A stretch of DNA of 64,000 bases from NCBI RefSeq assembly GCF_000485795.1, contig NZ_AXZL01000073.1, forward strand, positions 163,093 to 227,092. The letters are read 5' to 3'. The translations under genes and the position numbers were made by a program. Below the pieces are notes generated by a model. The model searched no databases, had not been told where the DNA came from, and was given only the letters and a program-made list of their open reading frames with translations. The stretch is from Shewanella decolorationis S12 (GTDB taxonomy: Bacteria; Pseudomonadota; Gammaproteobacteria; Enterobacterales; Shewanellaceae). Positions 46,259 through 56,338 of the stretch are shown here, piece by piece; position 1 is the first letter of the stretch, and each line of letters begins with the position of its first letter.

Positions 46259-48070
46259 GTGCTAGAGAATTTACGTAACATCGCCATTATTGCGCACGTT
46301 GACCATGGCAAAACGACCCTGGTTGACAAGCTGCTGTCGCAATCAGGAACCCTTGCAACCCGGGGAGAAGCTACTGAGCGGGTGATGGACTCCAACGATC
46401 TTGAAAAGGAACGTGGGATCACGATTCTGGCAAAGAATACTGCCATCAAGTGGAACGACTACCGCATTAACATCGTAGACACCCCAGGCCACGCCGACTT
46501 CGGTGGTGAGGTTGAGCGTGTTCTGTCTATGGTTGACTCAGTATTACTGCTGGTTGACGCTGTTGACGGTCCAATGCCACAGACTCGCTTCGTAACCAAG
46601 AAAGCGTTCGCCCAAGGCTTAAAGCCAATCGTTGTTATCAACAAGATTGACCGTCCTGGTGCTCGCCCTGATTGGGTTATCGACCAAGTATTCGACCTGT
46701 TCGACAACTTAGGTGCGACTGACGAGCAATTAGATTTCCCAATCGTTTATGCCTCTGCATTAAACGGTTTTGCGACTTTAGATCCGGACGAAGTAAGCGC
46801 AGATATGACGCCGCTGTTCCAGACTATCGTTGAAAAAGTTTCTCCACCTGCAGCTGACGCTGAAGGTCCATTCCAGATGCAAATTTCTCAACTCGATTAC
46901 AACTCATACGTGGGTGTTATCGGTGTTGGTCGCATCAAGCGTGGTAGCATCAAGACTAACCAGCAGGTAAGTGTGATCGGTGCTGACGGTAAAGTGCGCA
47001 ACGGTAAAATGGGCCAAGTATTAGGTTACATGGGCTTAGAGCGTACCGAAGTTGACGTAGCAAACGCTGGCGACATCGTGGCGATTACTGGTTTAGGCGA
47101 GCTGAAAATCTCTGACACAGTATGTGCCGCAGGTAATGTTGAAGCGCTGCCGCCATTGTCAGTTGACGAACCAACACTGACCATGACGTTCCAAGTCAAC
47201 ACTTCACCTTTCGCGGGTAAAGAAGGTAAGTACGTGACTTCACGTAACATTCTTGAGCGTCTGCAACAGGAATTAGTGCACAACGTGGCACTGCGTGTTG
47301 AAGAAACCGACAGCCCAGACCGTTTCGCAGTATCTGGCCGTGGTGAATTACACTTATCCATCCTGATCGAAAACATGCGTCGTGAAGGTTACGAATTAGC
47401 GGTTTCTCGCCCAGAAGTTATCTTAAAAACCATCGATGGCGAACTGTGTGAGCCATACGAGACCCTGACTGTTGACGTTGAAGAAGAACATCAAGGTACA
47501 GTCATCGAGAAGCTGGGTATCCGTAAGGCTGAGATGAAAGACATGCAGCTTGACGGTAAAGGCCGCGTGCGCGTTGACTTTATCATCCCAAGTCGTGGCT
47601 TAATCGGTTTCCAAACTGAGTTCTTAACTGCAACTTCAGGTACTGGTTTGATTTACCACTCATTCGATCACTACGGTCCGCACAAAGGTGGCGATATCGG
47701 TCAACGCGCTAACGGCGTATTGATCTCTAACGCGACTGGTAAGGCGCTGACATTCGCACTGTTCGGTTTGCAGGACCGCGGTCGTCTGTTTATCGGCCAC
47801 GCTGCCGAAGTTTACGAAGGTCAAGTTGTGGGTATCCACTCACGTTCTAACGACCTGACCGTGAACTGTCTGAAAGGTAAGCAGCTGACTAACATGCGTG
47901 CTTCAGGCACTGACGAAGCTCAAGTACTGACTACGCCAATCACCTTAACACTCGAGCAAGCCCTTGAGTTTATCGATGATGACGAATTAGTTGAAGTAAC
48001 ACCTAAGAGCATCCGTGTTCGTAAGAAACACTTAACTGAAAACGACCGTAAGCGCGCTAGCCGCGGCTAA
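46259..48070 (+). CDS. typA: translational GTPase TypA/BipA
   Basis: The protein has 603 residues from GTG 46259, with AAGAGG 8 bases upstream; a longer reading from 46217 would add 14 residues that the family lacks. G1 AHVDHGKTT, G2 ERGITI, G3 DTPGHADFGGEV, G4 NKIDRPGARP are all present, followed by the EF-G-like domains III and V and the TypA-specific C-terminal domain. It binds the ribosome, assists 50S assembly in the cold and under stress. It diverges from glnA, as in E. coli. Confidence 0.96.
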   Translation: MLENLRNIAIIAHVDHGKTTLVDKLLSQSGTLATRGEATERVMDSNDLEKERGITILAKNTAIKWNDYRINIVDTPGHADFGGEVERVLSMVDSVLLLVDAVDGPMPQTRFVTKKAFAQGLKPIVVINKIDRPGARPDWVIDQVFDLFDNLGATDEQLDFPIVYASALNGFATLDPDEVSADMTPLFQTIVEKVSPPAADAEGPFQMQISQLDYNSYVGVIGVGRIKRGSIKTNQQVSVIGADGKVRNGKMGQVLGYMGLERTEVDVANAGDIVAITGLGELKISDTVCAAGNVEALPPLSVDEPTLTMTFQVNTSPFAGKEGKYVTSRNILERLQQELVHNVALRVEETDSPDRFAVSGRGELHLSILIENMRREGYELAVSRPEVILKTIDGELCEPYETLTVDVEEEHQGTVIEKLGIRKAEMKDMQLDGKGRVRVDFIIPSRGLIGFQTEFLTATSGTGLIYHSFDHYGPHKGGDIGQRANGVLISNATGKALTFALFGLQDRGRLFIGHAAEVYEGQVVGIHSRSNDLTVNCLKGKQLTNMRASGTDEAQVLTTPITLTLEQALEFIDDDELVEVTPKSIRVRKKHLTENDRKRASRG

Positions 48071-48115
48071 TGGTGGTTGTGTAGTCGAGTAAAGTGACTA
48101 CCACACAGTGAATAA

Positions 48116-48148
48116 GGCCCCGCTAAGGCAACTTAGCGGGGCTTTTTA
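48116..48148 (+). terminator. Rho-independent terminator after typA
   Basis: GCCCCGCTAAG-GCAA-CTTAGCGGGGC, an 11-bp perfect stem, is followed by TTTTT. Confidence 0.88.
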
Positions 48149-48152
48149 ATGG

Positions 48153-49181
48153 CTATATTTCGGGTTCATGTACTAAGCGTATGCAGTTACGACCTGCGGA
48201 CTTCGCCAAGTAAAGGGCGGTATCTGCTTGGTGGACTAATTCTAAGGCATTATGTTTATCTGAGGGGAGTAAACACGCAACACCCACGCTGACCGTGACA
48301 ATTCCTATGTCTGTTTTAATATGGGGTATAGCAAGCGATTGAATAAGTTGATGTACGTGCTTGGCGGTGTCGAGTGCGCTTTGGTGATCCGTATTGGGGA
48401 GTAAAATAACAAATTCTTCGCCGCCATAGCGTGCAACCAATTCACCTGCCCGACGACCTGATTGAGATAAGCTGTTCGCCAGCATCTTGAGACAGTCATC
48501 TCCTGCGAGATGGCCATAAAAATCATTAAATAATTTAAAGTGGTCAATATCTAGCATGATAAGCGAGAGTGGCGTGTTGTTGCGTTGCCCACGACTCCAT
48601 TCCTTTTGCAGCATTTGATCAAACAATCTACGGTTGCCAATATTGGTTAACCCATCGGTATTGCTGAGTTTTTCGAGTCTGTTGTTCGCTTCGGCAAGTT
48701 CATAGGTTCGCGCTTGGATAATGGACTCGAGCTCTCGATTACGCTCTTCTAAACTTGTCATTGGATAAATTTCGCCTTTTTTGGCTATGCCGTAGGGAAT
48801 CGAAATGCCACTATGGACGATTTTCCAATCTTGGCTTTCTTGTTGGAAAACCAGCACTAATCTTGCGGTTTCTTGGCTGAGTATCGAGTCTGGAATAGGG
48901 AGATGAATATGGAAAAATGCGGTAATAACAATAATATCTTCAGCAAGATCCTGTAGTGATAAATCTAACACCTCAATACGGATCCGTTCGGGGATTTGGG
49001 CGAAGTCCTGACGGGTTATTTTTATCCATTCATCTTTACTGGTGACAAGGATATCGCTGCTACCTGCATAACCACTAAAATTATCACTAAAGCGGGCTGT
49101 GAGCTTGTCATCCCGGGCAGCGTACATCTCAATATATTCATCAAAAAGTGACTGCATAAGTTGCAAGCGTCTCTGCCGCAT
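48153..49181 (-). CDS. diguanylate cyclase with an NTF2/SnoaL-like N-terminal domain
   Basis: The protein has 342 residues and no membrane segment. Residues about 1-140 look like an NTF2/SnoaL-fold domain (LFDEYIEMYAARDDKLTARFSDNFSGY..., VFQQESQDWKIVHSGISIPY). A coiled linker (RNRELESIIQARTYELAEANNRLEKL) leads to a GGDEF domain with DGLTNIGNRRLFD, DIDHFKLFND, and the active-site loop GGEEF; no RxxD inhibitory site stands out upstream. It should make c-di-GMP in response to a ligand of the N-terminal pocket. Confidence 0.87.
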   Translation of the reverse strand: MRQRRLQLMQSLFDEYIEMYAARDDKLTARFSDNFSGYAGSSDILVTSKDEWIKITRQDFAQIPERIRIEVLDLSLQDLAEDIIVITAFFHIHLPIPDSILSQETARLVLVFQQESQDWKIVHSGISIPYGIAKKGEIYPMTSLEERNRELESIIQARTYELAEANNRLEKLSNTDGLTNIGNRRLFDQMLQKEWSRGQRNNTPLSLIMLDIDHFKLFNDFYGHLAGDDCLKMLANSLSQSGRRAGELVARYGGEEFVILLPNTDHQSALDTAKHVHQLIQSLAIPHIKTDIGIVTVSVGVACLLPSDKHNALELVHQADTALYLAKSAGRNCIRLVHEPEI

Positions 49182-49410
49182 AGATTCACCTCAAGTAAGA
49201 ATATAAGCGTTTTATTGTTCTTATTTGAGATGAGTATTAGTGATAAAACCATCTTCCGTTCTGATTAAAATCAAGATAGTGATGTAAAAACCACCAATAG
49301 TGTGATCTGTGCCCGCTTTTTGAGCTATGGTTTGATGTTCTCGTTACTGTCTTCTCGCTTTAATTGCTTAAGTCTGAAATGTTGTTCATTTAGCATACAG
49401 ATTGAAAAGT

Positions 49411-49452
49411 GCATTAATCGTCATTTTGGAGCAATGTAGAATGGATTAATGC
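49411..49452. repeat. perfect 9-bp inverted repeat upstream of katG
   Basis: GCATTAATC (49411-49419) and GATTAATGC (49444-49452) are exact complements 24 bases apart, in the 355-base spacer ahead of katG. It could be a regulator site; it does not match the OxyR pattern I know. Confidence 0.45.
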
Positions 49453-49536
49453 CAACGGTAAAACGCTCAACCAGATTAGCCTAATGACACCGTAAAGTGT
49501 CATTTCCTTCGTTAGCCATAAGTAAAGGAATATTCA

Positions 49537-51723
49537 ATGGACAAGACGCAAAGCTCCCAAGGTAAATGCCCCGTGATGCATGGGGCGAATTCAGCGGTCG
49601 CCAGCAACAATATGGACTGGTGGCCTAAGGCACTTAATCTCGATATTTTGCACCAGCACGATAAGAAGACGGATCCTATGGATCCTAAGTTTAACTATCG
49701 CGATGCCTTCAACAGCTTAGATCTCGCCGCGGTGAAGCGCGACCTCAATGCTTTAATGACCGACAGCCAAGATTGGTGGCCCGCCGATTGGGGACACTAT
49801 GGCGGCCTGATGATCCGTATGGCATGGCACTCAGCCGGGACCTATAGAGTTGCCGATGGCCGTGGCGGCGCGGGAACGGGCAATCAACGCTTTGCACCAC
49901 TCAATAGCTGGCCTGATAACGCCAACTTGGACAAGGCGCGCCGTTTACTCTGGCCGATCAAGAAAAAATACGGCAACAAACTCTCGTGGGCGGATTTAAT
50001 GATCCTCGCGGGCAATGTGGCCTATGAGTCTATGGGCTTAAAAACCTATGGATTCGCCGGCGGTCGAGAGGATATTTGGCACCCAGAGAAGGACATTTAT
50101 TGGGGCTCTGAAAAACAATGGCTTGCGCCAAGTGATAATCCTAACAGCCGTTATTCGGGCGCGCGTGACCTTGAAAATCCCTTAGCCGCCGTAATGATGG
50201 GGCTGATTTATGTGAATCCTGAAGGGGTCGATGGCAAACCCGATCCCCTGCGAACCGCTCAAGATGTGCGTGTCACCTTTGCGCGAATGGCAATGAATGA
50301 TGAGGAAACCGTGGCCTTAACCGCGGGTGGCCACACTGTGGGTAAGTGCCACGGTAATGGCAAGGCGCAGGATCTTGGTCCCGAGCCTGAGGGGGAGGAT
50401 GTTGAAGCGCAAGGGTTGGGCTGGCTTAATAAGCACGGTAGAGGGGTTGGCCGAAATACCGTTACTAGCGGTATTGAAGGGGCTTGGACTACCCATCCGA
50501 CCCAATGGGATAACGGCTATTTCAAATTGTTACTCAGTTATGACTGGGAGCTGAAAAAGAGCCCGGCAGGGGCGTGGCAATGGGAACCGATTAATATTAA
50601 GGAAGAAGATAAACCCGTTGATGTTGAAGATCCTTCCATTCGCTATAACCCCATAATGACCGATGCCGATATGGCGATGAAGATGGACCCCGAATATCGC
50701 AAAATCTCCGAGAAGTTTTATCAAGATCCCGCCTATTTCTCCGAGGTGTTTGCCCGTGCTTGGTTTAAGTTAACTCACCGTGATCTTGGGCCTAAGAGCC
50801 GTTATTTAGGTCCAGAAGTTCCGAGTGAAGAGCTGATTTGGCAAGACCCAATCCCAACGGTCGATTACCGTTTAGATGCCAGTGAGATTGTCGAACTTAA
50901 GGCTAAATTATTAGCCTCGGGGCTCAGCGTATCCGAGTTAGTGGCAACCGCGTGGGACAGTGCCCGCACCTTCCGTGGCTCGGATTTCCGTGGTGGCGCC
51001 AATGGCGCGCGGATCCGCTTAGCACCGCAAAAGGATTGGCAGGCCAACGAACCGGAGCGGTTGCAAAAAGTGCTTAAAGTATTAACTGAGTTGCAGGCAG
51101 GCCTGAGCAAAAAAGTCAGTATTGCCGACTTGATTGTCCTCGGTGGCGCAGCGGCAATTGAAAAGGCCGCCCACGCAGCGGGAGTCAATATCACAGTACC
51201 TTTCATGCCTGGCCGTGGTGATGCCACGCAGGAAATGACAGATGTGGAATCCTTTGCCGTACTTGAGCCTTTGCACGATGCGTATCGTAACTGGCAGAAA
51301 AAGGATTATGTAGTTCAGCCCGAGGAGATGATGCTCGATCGCACTCAATTGATGGGATTAACCGCCCATGAGATGACTGTGTTGATTGGGGGAATGCGGG
51401 TGTTAGGCACTAACTATGGAGGTACACGTCACGGTGTGTTTACCGACAAAGTGGGTGTGTTAAGCAATGATTTCTTTGTCAATCTCACCGACATGGCCTA
51501 CAACTGGAAGCCTGCGGGTAGCAATCTTTATGAGATAGTTGAGCGTAAAACTGGTGCGGTGAAGTGGACCGCAACCCGCGTCGATCTGGTGTTTGGCTCT
51601 AACTCGATTTTACGCTCCTATGCCGAGGTATATGCGCAGGATGATGCCAAAGAGAAGTTTGTACATGACTTTGTGGCCGCTTGGACTAAGGTGATGAATG
51701 CCGATAGATTTGACCTTGCCTAA
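49537..51723 (+). CDS. katG: catalase-peroxidase
   Basis: The protein has 728 residues: two peroxidase-like halves, with the heme only in the first. Distal triad R94, W97, H98 (RMAWHSAGTYR); proximal His 266 (GGHTVGKCHG); the Tyr of the Met-Tyr-Trp crosslink lies in LIYVNPEG. It destroys hydrogen peroxide in the cytoplasm. The start has AAAGGA 7-8 bases upstream. It is transcribed alone and ends at a terminator. Confidence 0.97.
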   Translation: MDKTQSSQGKCPVMHGANSAVASNNMDWWPKALNLDILHQHDKKTDPMDPKFNYRDAFNSLDLAAVKRDLNALMTDSQDWWPADWGHYGGLMIRMAWHSAGTYRVADGRGGAGTGNQRFAPLNSWPDNANLDKARRLLWPIKKKYGNKLSWADLMILAGNVAYESMGLKTYGFAGGREDIWHPEKDIYWGSEKQWLAPSDNPNSRYSGARDLENPLAAVMMGLIYVNPEGVDGKPDPLRTAQDVRVTFARMAMNDEETVALTAGGHTVGKCHGNGKAQDLGPEPEGEDVEAQGLGWLNKHGRGVGRNTVTSGIEGAWTTHPTQWDNGYFKLLLSYDWELKKSPAGAWQWEPINIKEEDKPVDVEDPSIRYNPIMTDADMAMKMDPEYRKISEKFYQDPAYFSEVFARAWFKLTHRDLGPKSRYLGPEVPSEELIWQDPIPTVDYRLDASEIVELKAKLLASGLSVSELVATAWDSARTFRGSDFRGGANGARIRLAPQKDWQANEPERLQKVLKVLTELQAGLSKKVSIADLIVLGGAAAIEKAAHAAGVNITVPFMPGRGDATQEMTDVESFAVLEPLHDAYRNWQKKDYVVQPEEMMLDRTQLMGLTAHEMTVLIGGMRVLGTNYGGTRHGVFTDKVGVLSNDFFVNLTDMAYNWKPAGSNLYEIVERKTGAVKWTATRVDLVFGSNSILRSYAEVYAQDDAKEKFVHDFVAAWTKVMNADRFDLA

Positions 51724-51756
51724 TCTTTAGCGCTTAAGCTCAGCGTGAACATAAAA

Positions 51757-51785
51757 GGTGCAGCTTGGGCTGCACTTTTTTTATG
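51757..51785. terminator. terminator between katG and the ferredoxin-like membrane gene
   Basis: GTGCAGC-TTGG-GCTGCAC, a 7-bp stem, is followed by nine T. Confidence 0.8.
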
Positions 51786-51809
51786 TCTACTTACCAACAA
51801 ATCAAATCG

Positions 51810-53024
51810 TTAATGGCCAACTCGATCAATCACTTGGATAAGCTCCATGCGGATACTGTCCGGTGTTTGGCTATGCCAGAACTCGGCTAAATAGGCGCCC
51901 AGCGGTAGGGCAAAGAGTGCCAATAATAACAGGACTAACAAGCCCTTATGGCTAACTCTGTGGCCCGACTTTAGGCCAAAACCGAGCGCCGCCGATTTAG
52001 GGCAAGCGGCCACACAGCGCATACAGGCTTGGCATTCGTCGCTGCGCACCGTGGTTTTGGTGTGCACTATGATGTTGGCTGGGCAGGCGCGGGTACATTT
52101 GTCGCATTTCATGCCTTTAGCTTCGATCAGGCAATGCTGAGTATCGCGACGGATCTTGAGTGGGCTGGCAAAACTTAAGATCCCGAGCATGGCGCCATAG
52201 GGACACAAGTAGCGGCAAAATCCCTGGCGACGCCATGCGGCTAAGGCGAGGATAAGAGCAAAGCAGGCTAAGGTAATGAGCCCTGGCGTGACAAAAAACA
52301 GCGCCATCTTAAGGTCGGCAATCTTGTGGTAATTGCCTTGCAGATAATAGGGAATCGACTCGCTAGGCATACCGATGACGATGTAAAAAAGCGCAAGTAA
52401 TAATAGGTATTTAAGCATACGTAGTGGCCAGTCTAACCATGCGGGTGGCGCAAGTTCTGCTTTGATAAAGCGTTTGCGCAAGGCGTAGAGGTATTCGCCA
52501 GCAAGCCCTAATGGGCAGGCCCAACCACAAAAGGCGCGTTTGCAGAGTAAGCCTGTGAGTAGCACGGCGGCGAGCATGACGGCTGCGGCTGGGTGCGTTT
52601 GGTCCCACAGGTTGAGCGTCACTATGGCTTTTAGCTCAATGCCACCCGCGATAGGCAAGAAGGCGTCAGCGACATCGGGGCGCATCAACCAAGGCATAAT
52701 TCCTTGTTTAAGCTGGATAGCATTGATGCTGTATTGGATTGCGACGATAAACAGCGAGAGCGCGAGCAGGTGTTGGCAGCCTTCGCGCAGGGTGTTGATT
52801 TTTATCTCACCCTTTAATTCCTCAGGTGCGAACTTGTTGGCAATCAGGCACAGCGGTAAGGCAATGGCTAGGGCGATCGCCAAAGGCCAGTAGAGGCTGA
52901 TCGCCACGGCGCCAACACTTAAGAGTAAGGTGGCAACGGCGCCCCATTTTTTACCGCTCCAATAACTTAAGGATGCGATATACATCAGGGCCAACATCAG
53001 GGTAAGAGATTCAATAAAAGTCAT
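51810..53024 (-). CDS. polyferredoxin-type membrane protein (NapH/CcoG-like)
   Basis: About 404 residues if the start is ATG 53024; an upstream ATG at 53150 would add 42 residues of poor likeness. Neither has a clear ribosome binding site. Five or six membrane segments; cysteine motifs FCGWACPLGLAGE and CRYLCPYGAMLG after the fourth segment, then two 4Fe-4S sets: CDKCTRACPANI with an upstream Cys, and CQACMRCVAACP. These belong to the NapH/NosR/RdxA group that moves electrons across the inner membrane. Its partner is unknown. Confidence 0.82.
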   Translation of the reverse strand: MTFIESLTLMLALMYIASLSYWSGKKWGAVATLLLSVGAVAISLYWPLAIALAIALPLCLIANKFAPEELKGEIKINTLREGCQHLLALSLFIVAIQYSINAIQLKQGIMPWLMRPDVADAFLPIAGGIELKAIVTLNLWDQTHPAAAVMLAAVLLTGLLCKRAFCGWACPLGLAGEYLYALRKRFIKAELAPPAWLDWPLRMLKYLLLLALFYIVIGMPSESIPYYLQGNYHKIADLKMALFFVTPGLITLACFALILALAAWRRQGFCRYLCPYGAMLGILSFASPLKIRRDTQHCLIEAKGMKCDKCTRACPANIIVHTKTTVRSDECQACMRCVAACPKSAALGFGLKSGHRVSHKGLLVLLLLALFALPLGAYLAEFWHSQTPDSIRMELIQVIDRVGH

Positions 53025-53336
53025 GTTAATACTGCAAATAGAATACACGTATTCCATCTGAGTGGCTTTCGTTGGATAAGTTTTTGAGCCTAAAGCGAAA
53101 TTGTGCGGCAGATCCAATATTGATTGTGCTGTCAGGCTAAAGCGCGTCATGGCTCACAAAGCTAAAAATCTTAGCCTTGCACAAACGAAACTGAGAATGC
53201 AGGGAGGATAAAATCAACAGCAAACTGCCATCGCAGTTTGCCGAAGTGTTTAGAGGAGAGGGTTAAATGCAGTGCTAAGCTGTTAATTCAGATAGGCTTG
53301 GCGCAATTAATGGCCAATTTGAGCAAGCTAAATTGT

Positions 53337-53990
53337 CTACCCTTTTGCGTTCTCAAGGGCCTCGATAAACTTGCTCGACTCGTTGATCGATTTGTTCATC
53401 TCTTTGATTAGGCCTGAAATATCCGTCTGTAGGCTCGCAAATTCCCCTTTAATTGCGCCAATTGCTTGAGCATTCAAGTTATGCTTTAAATACAGCATGT
53501 TGTCTTTCATGGCGGTGAGGATGGGCGGCATTTTAGATTCGGCACGGCGCATGGTTTTCATCAGTTGCTCGTAGGAGCGGCGGGTTTCCTTGAGCTTAGT
53601 TTCACTGTTGCGGCGCAGGCTGGCTTTGCTGATCTCGCTGATTTCGGCTTGCCATTCATCGAATAGCGCCTCGGCGACATCTTCGACTTTATTGATGCGA
53701 TTACTTACGTCATCGGCGGCACTTTGGGCTGACTCGTATTCATCTTTGGCCTTGTTGTAGGCCTTTTCGAGGTTGCCACCATTGTGGTTGAGCAGGGCTT
53801 GCATCTCCTCAAGTGCTGAGCTGAACTCTTTTTGGGCATCCTCTTGGGATTCTTTTGCGGCCTTCACTCTGTCGACCATGATGTCGCGCTTGTGGTAGCC
53901 CACTTTTTCCATGGCACCGTAATAGGCGCTCTGGCAGCCCGTCAGCAATAGCGTTGCCGCCATCAGGCCAGAGGTAAACAATCTTTTCAT
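53337..53990 (-). CDS. DUF2959-family lipoprotein
   Basis: The protein has 217 residues from ATG 53990, with GGAAT upstream. The lipobox is LTGC at residue 18. The rest is almost all helix and charged, with long heptad-like stretches (EDAQKEFSSALEEMQALL, KLKETRRSYEQLMKTMRRAESK). I recall this as DUF2959, uncharacterised. The family name is inferred from pattern memory. Confidence 0.75.
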   Translation of the reverse strand: MKRLFTSGLMAATLLLTGCQSAYYGAMEKVGYHKRDIMVDRVKAAKESQEDAQKEFSSALEEMQALLNHNGGNLEKAYNKAKDEYESAQSAADDVSNRINKVEDVAEALFDEWQAEISEISKASLRRNSETKLKETRRSYEQLMKTMRRAESKMPPILTAMKDNMLYLKHNLNAQAIGAIKGEFASLQTDISGLIKEMNKSINESSKFIEALENAKG

Positions 53991-54019
53991 TGGGTATTCC
54001 GTCACTGAGTCAAATGAAG

Positions 54020-54241
54020 TTAGTCGGCCTTAAAACGCGCCGCATCGATAATGCTCCAGAGGTGAAAGATAGCACCTATTACCGCAGGCACAATTAACCA
54101 CCAAAGGGCATAGCCAACCACTGTAACTACGAAAAACAGCAATGCAGCCAAAATTCGTCCCTGAACCAGTTGACCTAGGCCGGGAAAGAATAGACTAGCG
54201 ATAGCGGCGATAACATTGCCCGCAGATCCTTGTTGTGACAT
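54020..54241 (-). CDS. small inner membrane protein
   Basis: The protein has 73 residues from ATG 54241 (GGAG 7 bases upstream; the TTG at 54244 is rejected). Two hydrophobic segments flank a FFPGLGQLVQGR loop, close to the PGLGQ/Y-G-K style of TM2-like proteins. Function unknown. Upstream partner of the DUF2959 gene by 29 bases. Confidence 0.7.
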   Translation of the reverse strand: MSQQGSAGNVIAAIASLFFPGLGQLVQGRILAALLFFVVTVVGYALWWLIVPAVIGAIFHLWSIIDAARFKAD

Positions 54242-54322
54242 CAATTCACTCCTTAGACTTGTAAATTAAGTGTTTATTGTACGAAGATAACGAGTCTACA
54301 CCAACAGAATCAAGAGAAACCC

Positions 54323-55336
54323 GTGACTAAGAAGATAGATCTGGCACAAATTCAAGTCTTATTCCTCGGGATCTGGCGCTTCCTGCTGCATTTACGTCAG
54401 CGTTTAGTGGAAGATCAAATCAATATTCGCGCCGGCCACTTGGCCTATGTCACCCTGTTATCCCTTGTGCCTATGGTGGCGGTGACTATGTCCATGCTGT
54501 CGGCTTTCCCTGTGTTTAAGGGGATCCGTGGCCAAATCGAAGCCTTCGTTTACGAGAATTTTTTGCCCGCGGCGGGCGATACGGTACAAGTCTATATCAA
54601 TGAATTTGTTGGCAATGCCTCTAAGGGAACTGCCGTGGGGATCGCGGCTCTCGTGGTGGTGGCGATTATGCTGATCTCTGCCATCGATAAGTCGCTGAAT
54701 AATATCTGGCGAACTAAGGAAAAACGTTCTGTGGTCGTGGCCTTTTCCATGTATTGGATGGTGATTACCTTAGGTCCAGTGCTGGTGGGCGCGAGTCTAG
54801 TAGCTACCTCCTATGTTGTGTCGTTAAAACTGTTTGAGGGCGATACCTTATCTGGGGTTATGCCGCTTTTTATCGAGCGTTTGCCTATGCTGTTTTCGGT
54901 GGCTGCGTTTTTACTGCTCTATATGGTGGTGCCGAATCAGAAGGTGAAGTTTTGGCACGCACTACTCGGTGCAGTGGTGGCGGCCTTGCTATTCGAGTTG
55001 GGGAAAAAAGCTTTTGCCTTGTATGTGACGAAATTCCCAAGTTATGAGGCCATTTACGGCGCATTGGCGACCATCCCTATTTTGTTCGTTTGGGTCTATT
55101 TATCTTGGATGATAGTGCTGCTGGGCGCCGAAATTACCGCGGCCATGCCTGAGTATTTGGACTATGAGTCCAGCAGCGATGTTAATGAAACCAATCTCGA
55201 TGGTGAGCCCTTAGCGTCGCAGGATACACCGGCCGTGGAGCCCGAAACTCCATCTGCCCAATCAAGCCAAGAGGTTGATACGACGAGTGAACTTGCCGCA
55301 AACGCGCCGCAATCGACTACACTGGATAAGCCGTAG
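54323..55336 (+). CDS. yihY: YihY/BrkB-family inner membrane protein
   Basis: The protein has 337 residues with a GTG start. Six membrane segments and the family blocks RAGHLAYVTLLSLVPMVAV, NAIWRTKEKR-like NNIWRTKEKR, and GALATIPILFVWVYLSWMIVLLGAEI. An acidic, Ser/Thr/Pro-rich tail of about 55 residues follows, longer than in E. coli. Formerly miscalled ribonuclease BN. It opens a conserved cluster with dtd and the yiiD-type thioesterase. Confidence 0.88.
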   Translation: MTKKIDLAQIQVLFLGIWRFLLHLRQRLVEDQINIRAGHLAYVTLLSLVPMVAVTMSMLSAFPVFKGIRGQIEAFVYENFLPAAGDTVQVYINEFVGNASKGTAVGIAALVVVAIMLISAIDKSLNNIWRTKEKRSVVVAFSMYWMVITLGPVLVGASLVATSYVVSLKLFEGDTLSGVMPLFIERLPMLFSVAAFLLLYMVVPNQKVKFWHALLGAVVAALLFELGKKAFALYVTKFPSYEAIYGALATIPILFVWVYLSWMIVLLGAEITAAMPEYLDYESSSDVNETNLDGEPLASQDTPAVEPETPSAQSSQEVDTTSELAANAPQSTTLDKP

Positions 55337-55381
55337 CTAAGTTGTCATCCACCAAGACATTCAACGAGCCTTATCCCGCCT

Positions 55382-56338
55382 ATGATCACTGACGCCCATC
55401 AGCTTGCTCCTTTTATCCGCCGTGATTGGTTGATGATGGGCAATGGGCAGCAGTTGCATCTTGCCCAATATGGTAATCCGCAGGGGATCCCACTGCTGTA
55501 TTTGCATGGCGGCCCTGGCGCAGGCGCTAGTACAAGTGAACTGAGTTTATTTAACCCCGAGCACTACTGGATTTTACTGCTAGATCAACGTGGTGCGGGG
55601 CAATCGCTGCCTGCTGGCGAGTTAGAACATAATCATTTAAATGGACTTATCAGCGATATTGAGGCGATTCGCATTCATTTAGGCATAGAGCGTTGGTGCC
55701 TCGCGGGGGGCTCATTTGGCGCCACCTTAGCCTTAATTTACAGTGGGTTATTTCCCCATCGAGTGAGTGCCCAAGTGCTGTGGGCGGTGTTTATTCCCTC
55801 AAAGGCGGGTCTTGAATGGCTCTATGCATCCTTGGGCGCAGCGCAGTTATATCCACAGGCATACCGTGAATTTGCTGCACCTTCTGTTGGATTGGCGGAT
55901 TTATTTACGCACTATCAGCTAGGGTTTAACGCCCAAGATGAAGCAACACGTCATGAATTTGCCCGCCGTTGGATCCAATGGGAATTAACCTTAGCGGGCA
56001 TACTAACAGGCCTACCTAAGCGGCTTGCGACGCCTTTGCTAGCCTTAGCTCAAATTGAGTTGCACTATGCAAAAAATGATTACTTCAATATGTTCAGCAT
56101 ATTACAGCGGGTGACATCACAAGTCACAGCGCGTACCCTGCTATTACAAGGCACGCAGGATGCTGTCTGTCCGGCACGTTTATTAGCCGCATTTTTGGCA
56201 AAAATCGACAACCCTAGGATACAAATTCATACCATTGTCGATGGTGGGCATTCGCTGAATAGTGACATACTCTCACTTGCCGTCACACTCGAGATCCAAG
56301 CCATGTGGACTTGGATAAAGCGACAGGAGCTAGCATGA
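55382..56338 (+). CDS. alpha/beta hydrolase, proline iminopeptidase type
   Basis: The protein has 318 residues. Oxyanion-hole HGGPGAG, LLDQRGAGQS, and the nucleophile elbow GGSFGATLAL are exactly the S33 prolyl aminopeptidase pattern; catalytic Asp near GTQDAVCP and His in DGGHSL. It removes N-terminal proline from short peptides. Its stop overlaps the next start by 4 bases (ATGA). Confidence 0.86.
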   Translation: MITDAHQLAPFIRRDWLMMGNGQQLHLAQYGNPQGIPLLYLHGGPGAGASTSELSLFNPEHYWILLLDQRGAGQSLPAGELEHNHLNGLISDIEAIRIHLGIERWCLAGGSFGATLALIYSGLFPHRVSAQVLWAVFIPSKAGLEWLYASLGAAQLYPQAYREFAAPSVGLADLFTHYQLGFNAQDEATRHEFARRWIQWELTLAGILTGLPKRLATPLLALAQIELHYAKNDYFNMFSILQRVTSQVTARTLLLQGTQDAVCPARLLAAFLAKIDNPRIQIHTIVDGGHSLNSDILSLAVTLEIQAMWTWIKRQELA

